DNA of 64,000 nt, taken from NCBI GenBank assembly GCA_029582165.1, contig CM055877.1:29719241-29783240 (forward strand), in the 5' to 3' direction. Origin of the DNA: Portulaca oleracea (Eukaryota > Streptophyta > Magnoliopsida > Caryophyllales > Portulacaceae). Positions 22,203 through 35,103 of the stretch are shown here, one piece after another; the stretch's first letter is position 1; every line of letters begins with the position of its first letter. The translations under genes were made by a program, and so were the position numbers. A model generated the notes under the pieces. The model was not told the origin of the DNA and searched no databases. It saw nothing but the letters and a program-made list of their open reading frames with translations.

Positions 22203-23088
22203 GAGTTCTTAACTGCTCATACCATCAAATTTTTTATTTTTTGTCAGAAATACCATTCTACTTATTTTTTTACTAGCTGTACCATTATATGTAAATACTT
22301 CTGTCAAAAGTACCACTCCTTCCAAAATCTACTATCTACTAAAAACGTTATATAAGCTTGTAGAGAGAGAGAGGAGAGAGAGAGAGATGGCTCCTACACC
22401 ACTAAAATTCCATCTCAAATTAGCAAAATTAAATTACCTGAAAGATGGAATCCCAAAATCTACAATACCCACTGAAATTCGGGTTGGTTTCCAATTTTTA
22501 CTGACAATGGTAAGGATGGGGAGAGAGAGAATGGAGACTGAGAGCTTGAGAGGGAGAAAGAGGGACATGAGAAACTAGTGTCAAAAATTTGGGTTCAGAT
22601 AAATTTGAGTCGGACAAATTTGGTCAATGTCAAATTCGGACTAGAAATTCACATATGGGTTTTGTTTTATTTCGGGTAGGACAATTTGCGTGAAGCTAAA
22701 ACCGGGTTGGATGATAGAAAAAGAAAAGTTTTATATGTCTGAATATTGGTCAATATCAAATTAAATTGCGAAAAATTTATGTCCAGACCTAATTTTTCTC
22801 GAATCGGAAAATTCAGGTACTTCGGGGTCAGACAAAATTTTACCAGAAACTAAGCATGAGTTTTAGAATGACAGACGAATACTGAATGTGAAAGGGGTTT
22901 TTCAAAATTTAATTTTTTTAAATTAGGTGTTTTGCTGGTAATTGGGGGGTAAAACCAGTTTCTTTTTGGAATGGATGGTATAATTGACAAATATTTTCAC
23001 TTTTAATGGTAGGGTTGATAAGAAAAAAAATTGAATGGTATTTTTGAAAAAAAGTAAGAAATTGGATGGTACTGCTAGTTAATTACTC
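22203..23088. mobile_element. Mutator-like MITE inside the LINE, 10-bp target duplication
   Basis: Flanked by GACGATCTGG at 22193-22202 and 23089-23098. The left end GAGTTCTTAACTGCTCATACC and the inverted right end (GAGTAATTAACTAGCAGTACC on the minus strand) are similar for about 85 bp, including the ACCAT(C/T)(A/C)AATTT and AATACCATTC blocks. The element is 886 bp and non-coding. A small ORF inside (22387-22578) is not convincing. The 9-10 bp duplication and long TIRs fit a Mutator-like non-autonomous element. Confidence 0.85.
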
Positions 23089-23241
23089 GACGATCTGGGG
23101 ATAGAAATTGTGTCTGATCATATAGAAGTGGAGAGATTTTTCAGGCAAGACCTGAGGAACGAAAGGAAAAAAACAGAAAAGAGAAGAACGAAGGAGTAGG
23201 GGGGACACAAAAACGAGGAAGTGATTACCAAGAAGAGGACA

Positions 23242-26200
23242 ATGAGGATTGCATGCTGGAATCCTTGAGGAATAGGGGCAGGATCAGGATCGAAGCAAAA
23301 ACATATCAGTAGAATCATTTCTAAGGAGTTTGTAAACATTTTTGGATCTGGTTGGGACTAAACATTAAGTTTTTGTTGCCAGGAAAGCAAGAAGTCTCTG
23401 GGGTCGGATTGAAGTAGATTATATGGAGATTGAAGCGAAATGAAGATCAGAAGGGCTTATCTTAATTTGGAGCAAAGAAGATTTCACTTGTTGTTGTGGA
23501 TTTAAGGGGCAGAACTGGATTTGTGTTGAAGGGGAGATAACATAAGAAAAGACAGAAATAGCAATTTGTGTGATTTATGCACCAAATCCGATAGAAGGAA
23601 AACTGCAACTGTGGGATGGGCTTAGGGAGATGAAGCAGAACCTGACTTTTCCCCTCATCTTGATGGGGGATTTTAACCAGGTCCTAACACCTTCAGATCG
23701 CAGAGGGGGCGAAAATTAGTCTCAGGGGATGGCTGACCTGAATGATCTTGTACAACAACTACAGCTGCATGACATACCTCCGAATCAGCAGTATACATAT
23801 ATTAGAGCCAATGATGTAAGTAGGATTGATATGATCCTGGTGGAAAGTGGCTTAATCACAAAATTCCAAAATATCTCGACCTACTACATTGAGAAAGATA
23901 TGTCTGGCCACTTTCCTGTCATCTTCAAAATGTTTGAATTGAAGTGGGGCCCGATCCCTTTTAGAGCCGAAAATATCTGGCTAGACCGTCCAACATTCAT
24001 GGAGATTTTTTAGTAAGGAATGGTTGCAGTTAGAAGATATTGGAGCACATGAGAAACTCAAAGCTATGAAAGAGCCATTGAAGAGATGTAATAGAGAAGT
24101 ATTTGGGCATGTAGACACACAAATATAAATGCTAGAGGAAGCGCTAAAAAAGTTGGACAAGGAGATAATGAAGAAAGAGCGAGACCAGGTGCAACTAGCC
24201 AGAAGAGGTGCAATTTTGAGCCAATTAAATACTTGGCAGCTAAGGAAGAAAGACTGTGGAAACAAAGAGCAAGATGCCAAAACGAAGGGGACAAAAATAC
24301 AAAGTATTTCCACACTCTGGCAACTATCAGAAGGAAGAGGAAAATAATAGAGAAAATAAAGGTGGGAGAGCAGACATTATCGAACCTGACAGGAATATGG
24401 GAAGCAGTCAGAGGCCATTTCCAAAAACAGTTTAGGAAACGACGCACTGGGATGAGATTCAAAATAGAGAAGCAGGGGTTAAACAGATTATCGGATGAGG
24501 AAGCTGATGAATTAGAAGCGCAAGTCACAAAGGAAGATATTAAGGAGGCAATAAAACAGTGCAGCCCGGACAAGGCACCTGGAATTGATGGATTTAATAT
24601 GAGGTTTGTCAAGAAATTGTGGCCTATGATAGGTGAAGACTTTAGAAAGCTCATACAATTCTTTGAAAATGGTGAACTACCAAATTCAATCAATGTAGCG
24701 TGGGTGACATTAGTGCCAAAAAAACAAGTTGCAGAGGACACTACTCATTTTAGGCCCATTAGTATGGTGGGTAGCATTTATAAGATCATTTCAAAGATCT
24801 TATGCAACAGAATGAGAAAAGTAATGTCAAAATTAGTAGGAGAGGCGCAATCAACCTTTGTAGAAGGAAGGTGAATAGTAGATGGTGTACTGATGGCAGC
24901 TGAAGTAGTAAGCTGGTTAAAGAGAAAAAGAGGGGGTGCTACTAAAGCTCGAATTTGAAAAGGCATATGACTCAGTTGATTGGGACGCGCTGGAAATGAT
25001 AATTAGACAGATGAGATTTGGAGATAGGTGGATAAGGTGGATCAATAGATCCGTACGAAGTGCTAGGTTGTCCATTATTGTCAATGGAGCGCCAACTAGA
25101 CTATTGAAGATGGGAAGAGGCCTAAGACAGAGAGACCCGCTTTCTCCCTATCTATTTGTGTTGGTAGCAAAAGTTCTGAACAAAATTATGGAAAATGGCG
25201 TGAAAAAAGGATATTGGCAGGGCATTGAGTGAGGTAGGGAGAAGGAAACTGAGAATTACACACCTACAGTTTGCGGACGACACTTTAATATTCTCAAGAG
25301 CAAACAAAGCAAAGTTGATAAATATAAAGGTGGGATTGAAGATCTTCTAGGCGCTAATTGGATTATCTATCAACTTTGACAAATCAAGCTTGGTGGTGTT
25401 GGGGAAAGAGAAGGTATGGCAAGAAGAAGCATCGAGTATGCTGAAGTGTAAAGTGGATGAGCTGCCAATCACATACCTTGGCCTTCCACTGGTCTCGAAT
25501 ATGAAAAGAAAGGAAGCTTGGTCCCCAGTATTACAGAAAATCCAAACCAGACTCAAGAGCTGGAAGACAAGCATATTGTCCAAAGCTGGAACATTAGTCC
25601 TATTGAAGGTTGTGATCAATAGTTTGCCTAACTACTATATGTCAATGTACAGGATGCCAAAATCGGTGGCCAAAGAAATAATCAAGTTGAAGAGGAGATT
25701 TTTTTGGTGGGGAAAAGAAGGTGGAAGAACTAATACTCTGATCAGTTGGGAAGTAATCTAGAGGCCGAAAGAGAAGGGTGGTCTGGGTATGGGAGATCTA
25801 ATGTTGAAGAATACAGGGATGTTAATGAAATGGTGGTGGCAATACTGTACAAAGGAAGGAGCACTTTGGAAAGAGAGTATAAAGGCAATCCATAATGAAG
25901 ATGGGATTCTACCATCAAAGTATAGGCTAAGAACAGCAAGGCCATTGGGGGATATTAGACAAGTGATGAAGAAGAAAGACCCACCTCAGATTGCATTCAA
26001 TGAGAAAATAAGTGTCAGATTGGAGGAAGGCACAACCATCAACTTTTGGGAGGACCCATGGTGTGGCCAAGGCAGTCTAAGGGAGGAGTTCGAACAATTA
26101 TATAAAGTTTCATCACAAAAAAGTGGAAGGTGAGTGAGATGGGATGGTTTGGATGAGATATATAGGTGGAGATGGTTCCTCAGTTGGTGCAAGGAGCTCA

Positions 26201-26895
26201 CTATTCATGAACTGATTCAAGAAAATGCCCTAATCAACAAATTGAAGAACATCCAACCAATTAAGGGGAAGGAAGAATGCGTGGTGTGGGCTGGAATGGG
26301 GGGTTATATAGTGAAGGAAGTAGTGGAGAAGGTTGAGGAGATAGTATACAAAGACGTACATGTGGACTCTATTGTATGTAGTGTCAGGAATAAAATAGCC
26401 CCACCGAGAGTGATACTCAAGGCTTAGACTGCTCTACTGGGCAAACTAAACACAAGAACACAACTGACAAGGAGGAGGATTATAAGTGAAGAAGAGGACA
26501 AATGCCCTTTCTGTGGTGTCATTGGAAAGAGTAGTGACCATGTTTTACTCAAATGCTCATTTTCATGGAAGATATGGGAGGAGGTGATGCAGAATTTGGG
26601 GCAGAGGCTGAGTCAAGCCACCTCTCTGAAGCAAATGTAGAAAGACTGGATGAACATACAAATAAAAAACACACCAAGGAAACAAATTTGGGTCTCAGCG
26701 TGGTTTGCAATTGTTTGGACCATCTGGAATTAGAGGAATGCATTAATTTTTGAGAACAAAGAGAGAAGCTTGGATGGGGTATTGCAAGCTGTGAAATGGA
26801 GAGTAGCATGTTGGGCTATAGCAGACCATAAACTGTCATACTCACCACAAATGCTAGCCCTCAACTTCAGACAAATACAACAAATTTATCCTTGA
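23242..26895 (+). pseudogene. LINE ORF2 (endonuclease and reverse transcriptase), broken
   Basis: Opens at ATG 23242 (MRIACWNP, the start of an AP-type endonuclease). GDFN of the endonuclease is at about 23668 and SRIDMILVESGL near 23820. The reverse transcriptase shows CSPDKAPGIDGFNMRFVKKL (24560), FRPISMVGSIYKIISKIL (24750), EFEKAYDSVDW (24950), GLRQRDPLSPYLFVL (25120) and the catalytic FADD at 25272. A C-terminal zinc-binding CPFC...H...C region is near 26505-26560, and the end is QQIYP stop at 26895. Numerous stops and frame shifts separate these blocks. The enzyme would nick target DNA and copy the LINE RNA; this copy cannot. Confidence 0.88.
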
Positions 26896-27228
26896 AGGAG
26901 GAAAGGGTGTACTGCATATGAGAAAGTGAGGAAGCAGCAATTGGGACAAGCAAAGGCAGAATGCATTTAAGATAGTGAGGAAGCAGCAAATGGGACAAAC
27001 TAAGGCAGACATGTGGTGGCAAGTAATGGCAGTAAAAGATTAAAAAAGGAAAATAAGTAGGTCACGTTTTTTTATTCATAGACATTTCTTTTGTATGTTG
27101 ACCTCCTTTTTGGTTTTGTATGGTTTGCATACAGTGAGTATAACACTGTTTGTGTGTTGTTCAATGTGATGTAAGGCACTTTGCTTGATGAATAAAATTG
27201 GGCTTGTGCCCTAACTTATTGAAAAAAA
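26896..27228 (+). other. LINE 3' UTR and A-tail
   Basis: Contains a short direct duplication (GTGAGGAAGCAGCAA near 26927 and 26975) and the plant L1 3' signature AATAAAATTGGGCTTGTGCC near 27191-27210, then seven A. The same signature ends the second LINE at 44764-44816, so both belong to related families. Confidence 0.75.
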
Positions 27229-27240
27229 TGCCTAGGATTA
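27229..27240 (+). repeat. Target-site duplication of the LINE, right copy
   Basis: TGCCTAGGATTA, identical to 11159-11170. Confidence 0.85.
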
Positions 27241-27385
27241 TCTTTTAAAAGGAAAATTATAATTCAAATTTTTTGCATAACAAGATATAAAATAGGTAAT
27301 AAGAGATTGATCAAATATAGATTAAGAAGAGATCTTAGAAGCTCATATTACTTGATTTCCAAGGAAATGTAGAGGGTTGGCAAAA

Positions 27386-27602
27386 GAAGTTACATATTAC
27401 ATACAAATTTTAAAAATAAAAGGCAAAAAAAAAAAGAAAGAAAATATTGATTTGTTGCCTTTCCTATAAAGGAAAAAAGGAAAGAAAGAAAGTTGTTCTC
27501 AAAAAATTCAAAGGGAAAAATATAATTTGAATAATCAACAAAAACAATTTGTAAATTATACATAGAACATTCAGATAAAATAATAATAAAAAATGTGTTC
27601 TA
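27386..27602 (+). repeat. Direct repeat, right copy (partner 10543-11026)
   Basis: Matches the left copy through ATATAATTTGAATAATCAAC and GATAAAATAATNATAAAAAATGTG. It lacks the MITE present at 10631-10892 and so serves as its empty site. It is cut at 27602 by the CAGTGGCGGATCC end of another element. Confidence 0.7.
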
Positions 27603-29562
27603 CAGTGGCGGATCCATACATTCAATTTAGGGGTGTCCAATATATTTGTTATTACATAAGCGCTTTAAAAAATAAAATAATAAAATTAAAATAAATAACA
27701 ATAAAATTAAAAATAAATATTAAATGACATATTCACAAGCTAAACAAAATTTTACATCATCATATAAATATGTCAACAAAATAAATTAAAATTTCACATT
27801 AACTAGATATTTGTATCTTAAACTTATACTGATACACACTCACCCAATTCATTGAGTTACAATTTTTGTTTATTAAAAAGTAATTTGGTACTCCCTCCGT
27901 CCCAATTAGTCTGTTCTCAAACGATCGTTGATAAAATATATGATTGTTAGCAAGTTTCTTTTATTGCAAATAATATCGTATTACCTTATGTCTTTCAGTG
28001 TGAAGGAAAATATTGTATTTTATTTCCTTCTATTGAATCTAATGTAGGCGTGGTTAGTAAATAAGAATCAGAACGCAAATAACCAACGCAAATGCATGAA
28101 GCAATCAAGGTTACTTTGTCATTCTTGCTAGGGGTCGACAAAGATGAAGTATGAACAAAACACTTAATATCTTCTTTTGTAATGCAATGGACAATATCCT
28201 TTTGCTGATAAAAGAAATAAATCCTCCCTTTTTGCTTTGAGTAATCTAATTTATATAAAAATATATATATATTATTATTAATAATTAAAGGTACATGTTA
28301 AGAAAATAATTGATAAAATTAGGATTGAATTAGATTTAAAGTTACCCTACATTGAGAATTTGTGTTGTTTGAGATGTTGAAGGGCCAAACGCTTATATCA
28401 ACTTGAGTTAAAAATGGGTGGGTTTATCTCTCTCCTCCCCTTTCTTTTAAACGCATGACAAATGGGGAGCAGAGGAGTATCGAGCAAGGGTGGCGGTTGG
28501 TTGGGCTTGGTTTTGAATGTCGGTAGGGACGATGACAACCGAGGTTCACGTCGGCGATGAAAACCAAAACAACCACGATAGTGGGGGTCGTTGCTAAAAC
28601 AGGGGAAGAAAAGAGTTTTTTGGCCGTTTTGGTGGGGGTTCACTAGCGTCTGATCTGGGTGCTTTTCGACAAGGCCTTAATTGAAATTGGTAAGTACAAT
28701 ATTATTTTGATAATTTGTAGAAGTGGTTGTGAGTGTTTGCTTTGATTTTCGATTAGGGATTGAATGTCCATTTTGTTGAAGTGGGGTTTGTGGGGACGAT
28801 GAGGTGGTCAAATTAGTGGTGGTTGGTATTGTTTGTGGTGCTCAGTGGTTGTTCTAGGCGATTGGTGGCAGTAATGGTGGTGATTGGTGGTTGAATGGAT
28901 GGTAAGGGTGGTGTTGGTGGTGGACATTGAGAGGAGAGCAAACAAAAGGTAGTTCGGTATTGAATTTGATGTTTTGCAACTAATCGATCCTGATGTTATA
29001 GATTAACTCAAGTTTGATGAGTCAACACGTATTGTTTGTCTTCAAAAGTAGAAGAAATGAACAATTCGATTTGCTATTAAACTTGACTTGAAGCCATGGG
29101 ACGTTTGTCAATCGTATAAAGAAGAAGAAAGAAAGAATGAAAGAATGAAAGAAAGTAGAGGGTGGCTATGAGCTTGAAAAAAGGTGTTGCTTTAGTTGTA
29201 TTAAAAAGTAATCATAATGAATTTTTGAGCATGTATAATATATGAAAACATGTACTATATACTAATTTAATCAATTAAGATATTTGAAGCGAGTGGAATT
29301 CATTTTTGAAATTACTAGTATTAGATCCAATATAATTAATTCAAAAGAGGAAGGTTTGGTTAATTAAATAATAACACGCGGTAATTGAGATTAAAAATTT
29401 TAATTAGTAAAATAAATTATGCTTAAAAATATAGTCTGTTACAAAAGAAATTAATAATTTCAAAAGATGTTATGTTTAATGAAATTGATATTTGGATTTG
29501 GTAAGAGAATTTTACAGAACCAACACCAGTATACATTCCACCACAGAAAGAAGATGAATGTC
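27603..29562. other. Element end plus unassigned DNA
   Basis: At 27603 stands CAGTGGCGGATCCATAC, the same hAT-type terminus that closes the element at 41847, but I find no partner end here. At 27893 CTCCCTCCGTCCC is a single Stowaway-type end without its mate. Around 28390-28700 is a GC-richer piece and at 28790-28925 a GGTGGTGG-rich piece; neither yields a convincing protein. The last 60 bases before 29563 read as a plausible continuation of the Copia remnant found at 37609. Confidence 0.5.
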
Positions 29563-29567
29563 ATTAT
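29563..29567 (+). repeat. Target duplication ATTAT of the 29.6-37.6 kb LTR element
   Basis: ATTAT precedes the left LTR and is repeated at 37604-37608 after the right LTR. Confidence 0.85.
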
Positions 29568-30318
29568 TGTTGGAAAATGAAGTTTGACAACGGTTTAAAT
29601 CTTCATCATCTTCTCTTGGTATCTTGATCTTCTAGCGGTACATGTGACAAGACGGAGATTGAACTTAATAACCAAATGGTAAATCTTGACTTGTTTGGAT
29701 AACGCTAAGAGTCATGGCCTTATACTCATTTTCCTTAAGAACTATTTTTTGTACCGTAAATGTTCAAGGGATAAAACTTAGCTCTTGTCGCACTCAGACA
29801 TTGGTTTCTCACTTGATTCTCTCAAGTACAGCTGCAGTCTATACTTGAGAGGATGTGACTATAGAAAGAAGAATTGATGCTTGTGATGATCTCAAATGGC
29901 TTGGGAATGTCTCCTATTTATAGGAGACTTCCACACCTAATCCAACCCTCTTGGTCAAAGGTGTAATTAAGATCCTTAATGGAGAATCAAGACATTGACT
30001 TGGTCATGATAATATAGCTGTTGGATCTTAATACCGAGCTTAATATTGATATTATAAACTTAATACTCAAGATTATATAGTCGTTAGCATTAAAAACACA
30101 TTCTGGCATTCAATACGGTCCATGTTGCCTCAACACTATCCATGTTGAGCCCAGAATGGTTTTTCTTGCTCTCTGGAGTCCAGCACGACTCGTGCTGGTC
30201 TCTTATACACTCGTGTTGAACATATTTTCTATCTTTATCTTATATATGATCCTTATACTTGTTCCACATGATTGCTCATGCTATATAATCTTCTTATACT
30301 CTTGAAATATTTCCAACA
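29568..30318 (-). repeat. Left LTR (3' LTR)
   Basis: 751 bp with TG...CA ends. Compared with the right LTR it lacks about 30 bp, mainly one unit of the imperfect CAACACGATCCGTGTTG repeat near 30120-30160. A polypurine tract on the minus strand abuts its inner edge. Confidence 0.85.
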
Positions 30319-33206
30319 ATCCCCCGCTATTTCAAGAGTATGTAAAACCCTTGAAATAACTTTACTTAAGGAGTTAACACCCCCGCCATTTGAGATATAC
30401 CTTTAACTTGTAATCACCCGAAAAACTCACAAACATATGCATAATGAAAAGTAGATTGCTCTTTGAACTTTTCACTTAGTATATATAAGCCAAAATTGAA
30501 TCCAAATCACAAAGTAGACATGTCTTTGAACTTTGGATTTATATTGATCAACTATACTCGTAATACACATACGTTTGTTTTTAAATCTTAAGTGCTAAAA
30601 CTTTGACACTATTATCCGGCCTTGTGTCCTTATCCTTAGTAAGTGTTTCGGAACTTTAGCCCATAATTCCTTTATGCGGCCACACATTAGACTTACATAG
30701 GTAGACTTTGTAATTATACCACCCCTGTAATTAGGTTTTCCTCAAAGTCCATTAAGAGTATTACTACTCAACGTCTTATCATTATAGATTTCTAAGCATC
30801 ACTTAACCTGAGATGTATAAAATCGATGCTTCCTACTACTTTAGACAACTCCGCATTCATTTGAACTTTAGAAATTGGTGGTAATCCAATTCGTAAAGTT
30901 GAGTCATCGTTCTGAAGTAGTAGATATTTAGGCTACTTAACCCATCTCTAACAACAAGGTCCACTAGATATATAACTATATCTTTACCGTGGCCTTAATA
31001 AGAATATCCTCACCATAATATGAATAAACCATCATATTATTTTTTGATATAAACACACTATGCCATGTGTATACTTGATATGGATCCTCTTATATGCTTA
31101 TCATCCAAACAACCATGGATATAAGGCTCTAACTTGTGAATAAAATAACCTCATACTTAATAAACCACTTAACTTTTGATTCATATGGAAATCGAATTTC
31201 CAACTTATATGTAACTAAACCATTACATCTCAATCCTTTGCTACATACTTGAACTTATAACTTTAACTCATTGAATAAACAATGGTTTCATAATCATGAA
31301 TGATTATATTGTAGAGTATACTACCAAGTATATGATTAAACCATCACATTACCTTGGTTGTATTCTCTCCTTTTATATTTAAGTCTACCATTCAAAGCAT
31401 ATAGCTATGAAGACTTAAACATGATGCTAAAACTTTATCATTTCCAAATCCATTGATAAATATACATCTCCTCATGAATTTAGAATAATCAAATGTACAA
31501 AAATTATACACTTCTTATGTAGGAAATAAACTTGATTTATGCATACTCAACTCATGCAAATAACATAGACCATTCTCGATCATGATTATCTGGAAACCTC
31601 ATAAATTAAACTTTATGAACTTGTAAAACCTCAAGAATAACCATTTCCATAATCATGAATTACTATCGCAAGTATGCATAATTCCTTATATATAAAAATA
31701 CTTCCTTATATCCTACTGCATGCTCTTATAAACTTGAAAAGTTAACAGGGACAAACACGTATTCAACTTATATTTATGAATACACTAAAAACACATAAGT
31801 AATCATAATCAATCTTATACTTATCTAATCATGTTTGATGCTTTATATGCCATTACTCATTGAATACATATATATGTAAACATAAACATATTGGCACATA
31901 AACCATACAAAAGTATGAAATCTTCTCATATATCTTATGTAATCCATTCACTTATTTCATAAAGAAATTTATCTTATAGTGAACTTGCATAAAATCTTAA
32001 TAAACTCTTATCATACTAAAATATGATTGAATAACATGAGAAGCAAACATCAATCAAACATGTAGATAAACTTATGTCCATGTCACTTATGAATCACTTG
32101 CATTACTTGAGAACATAGTTGCAAGTACATGACTTACAACTACTTAACATAAAATAGGCAATATTTAAGCTTACTAGCAAGATCAAACTTATAGGCATAA
32201 TATTAGGTGAATAAACCTCCACTCATATTTCCATGTCAAGAATAAAACATGTTTTTGTCTACTTATATTTCCATGAATAAAGGAAATTAACAATTTATGA
32301 TTCTACATACTTATATAATCACATGAATCAATTTTGCACTTAGAAAAATCAAGCAAAATTGCCTTAAACACTTATAGGATCAAGTGATTATTCCTAAACT
32401 TATCATGTCATAAACAACATAAAGTCTATACTTATTTTAATCAAACAAGCCAAAACTTATGTCTTCTTGGAATGCTTGAATAAACCATAAAACTCTATAA
32501 ACATTCATAAACATGAATCACATGACAAGACACTTGTAAATATGCGTGAAAGTCAATACTTAAATAAATTTCATACTTGACTTGAACTTAGTACAAAGAC
32601 TCAACAAAAAACATATGAAATTTCCTTTGCATAATTAGCTAAGACAATTAGCCAATAATCTTGTAGGTTCAACTTGTTAGAAATAATCATGAGTCTTTAC
32701 TTATGCAACATCTTATACTTATGCAACATCTTATAAGCATGGAAAGCTTTCTTACACATTATGAATTCACATACTTGAATCCATATTATGTATACTTAAT
32801 AATATTTTGAAATAGCCTAGACAACTTGTGTGTATGTACCTTAAATTTATACATACCATTAATCATATAAACATGATTAATCCTTTGTCTTTCTTATTAA
32901 CTTGTGTATTCTTATATTTCCAATAGCTAGGAAATTATATTAGCCATTTACAAACTTAATTGTACAAAATAAATCACATATGATTTCTCATATATAATTA
33001 CTTATATGACTTCTTGTACACAAACTTACTATTTCATCTTAATAACCACATAATGTTGCCAATAACTTATCAACATATATAATCACATATATATGTACTT
33101 ATAAAATAATGATAATAATAACTTATTATGCTTTTCTTATTACAATACTTATAAGCATAATAAAAATATACTCATGATAATAATAGAAATTTGAACCTTA
33201 ATGCGC
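30319..33206 (-). other. Internal region of the LARD-like element, part 1
   Basis: AT-rich DNA without a long open frame on either strand. Words such as CTTATA, ACTTAT and CATGAAT recur irregularly. I see no gag or pol motif. It continues after the CACTA element at 35524-36820. Confidence 0.7.
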
Positions 33207-34339
33207 ACACACTACAAGATGGCTGGCCAAATAAGACCGTTCGAAGCGACCGTTTAATGAATGGTCGCAAGAAAAAGGCGGGCGACCGTTCAAAAACGAC
33301 TGTTGATGAACGGTCGTTTTTTGAACGGTCGTTCAGCGGTTAAAACAGTCGGCCGAATTCAATCGAATTCAATTGCACCGTTACACTTTCTCTCAAAACC
33401 CGATTTCTCTTCTCCCTCCTCTTGCTAGCCGGTGACTTGGACCGGAAACCGCCGCCTGCCGCCACATTCCGCCGGAACCGACGACGGTAAGTCCTCCTCT
33501 TCTCCCTCCTTATCAATTCTTTTAATTTTTGGTGGTTAATAACAACACAAGTCCTTCCTCTTGCCAGCAAATCGGACCGGGAACCGCCACTTTTTTGGTG
33601 CCGCCGTCGACGCCGCAGCTGTCCGAGCCGCCTTCGCCGTCGTCCCCACTGCCGTTCTCCGGTAAATTATTTGAAATTTGTCAATTTTGTTAATTATATA
33701 TTTATTTGTATAAATTATGAGCATGCATTAATTAGGTTAGTATTTGTGTAAAAAGTTGTTTAGTTAGTTATATTGTGAATAATTTGAGTGAATAATTAGT
33801 ATTTATTCGGTTAATTTTTGTGTTAATTACTGTGTAAGTATTGTATGTTAATTGTATGTTAGTTGTATTAGTTTAATGATATGCTGTGAAATAGTATGTT
33901 AATTAGGTTAGTTATATTACTGTTTAAGTATTGTATGTTAATTAGGTTAGGTATGTGGTGAAATTTGTCAATTAGTGTAATGATATGTTGGTTGTGTTAA
34001 TTGTATGTTTATGTATATGTTGTTGTGTTAATTGTATTTTATTATTGAATTTTTGTATTAATTGTATGTTACTTGTATTAGTTAGTTATGTTTTGTAATA
34101 TTTATTGTTTTAGTTTTGAAAATTGTTAATTGTATGTTTATGTGTATAAATTATGAGAATGCGTAAATTAGTATGTGTTAGGTTAATACATGTGTAAAGA
34201 ATGTTTAGTTAGTTATGTTGTATATAATTGTTTTAGCACGCTTAAAATTCATTTGAATCTACGACATGGAAATCTACCATTATTAGAAAAAAAATATTGA
34301 GTTGGGATGATTTTGGTAGTTATTAGAAAATGAGTTAGT

Positions 34340-34770
34340 TATTATGTTTGATTAGGAATGAATTTACGTGACTAACAACTTTGTTGGATAACTTAATTAA
34401 AGGCAAGCCTCTAAATGTCAATTGACCCTTGTTGTGATGAACAATTCGTCGGAGTCATACATACGAGAAATCCACCGTTTGTGGCAAAACAAATGTCGAT
34501 CGTTGAGTTTTCTAGCATACCAATCACTAATAAAATGAACACCCAGGAACTCAATCTTGATTTCTTGGGTGTTCGTTTTAAAGGAGGTTGGGATGCTAAA
34601 TGCACAATGATCGACATTTGATACGTCACAAGCGGTGGATTTCTCGTACATATAACTCAGACAACTTGTTCATCACAACAAGGGTGAATTGAAGTTTAGA
34701 GACATGCCTTTAGTTAAGTTAATCTCTGAAGTTGTTAGCGTAAATTTGTTTCTTATCCAACCTAATTGCT
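34340..34770. repeat. Long foldback with about 200-bp arms inside the CACTA element
   Basis: The left arm (about 34340-34550) pairs with the right arm (about 34558-34770): for example ACCCTTGTTGTGATGAACAA at 34426-34445 against its inverse at 34665-34684, and CGAGAAATCCACCG against CGGTGGATTTCTCG. The arms meet around 34553 with almost no loop. Arms differ by scattered mismatches. If transcribed, the RNA would form a long hairpin suitable for Dicer-like processing. No protein is evident. Confidence 0.8.
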
Positions 34771-35047
34771 ATCTTAATTATTCATAACCCCAAATGAAGA
34801 CATGAGTTATAAATAACTAAGTCACATCCCTTTGCTAGCTTAAGTACTCAACAACCAGTGTAGTGTTAGTAAATAGATTGTCCCAAGTAGAACAAAACCA
34901 ACAGCAGCAGCAGGGGACGCCTTCTAGTGGTCAATTCTCTCCCTGCAACTTCATTAATGACCCCCCTTCTTCGTAGTGTTTGTGAGGACAACTTTAAAAA
35001 CTTGTCGGATATGTAATATATTTTGCAACCGTTGACTAGCGATCGTT

Positions 35048-35048
<1 letters not shown>

Positions 35049-35102
<54 letters not shown>
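35049..35102. repeat. (TA)n microsatellite
   Basis: A pure TA run of about 50 bases within the CACTA element. The KNIYIYIYIY-type open frame over it is an artefact of the repeat. Confidence 0.9.

Positions 35103-35103
<1 letters not shown>

Larger units (their letters stand above)
11171..27228 (+). mobile_element. L1-type LINE, plus strand, split by a nested LTR element
   Basis: The LINE proper occupies 11171-11279 and 21317-27228. The gap is filled by the Tat-like element, and a Mutator-like MITE sits at 22203-23088. It has ORF1, ORF2 (endonuclease, reverse transcriptase, zinc-binding region) and a 3' end ATAAAATTGGGCTTGTGCCC plus a short A-tail at 27222-27228, all typical of plant L1 elements. 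Stops and frame shifts are frequent, so it is dead. ORF1 sequence expected between the two LINE pieces is missing, so the LTR insertion was accompanied or followed by a deletion. Confidence 0.88.

Noticed and set aside
22387..22578. Small ORF in the Mutator-like MITE
   Set aside because: Begins in a GAGAGAGA repeat, shows no domain, and lies inside a non-autonomous element.
28398..28643. Minus-strand open frame rich in proline and arginine
   Set aside because: No motif or gene structure; composition follows a GC-rich patch.
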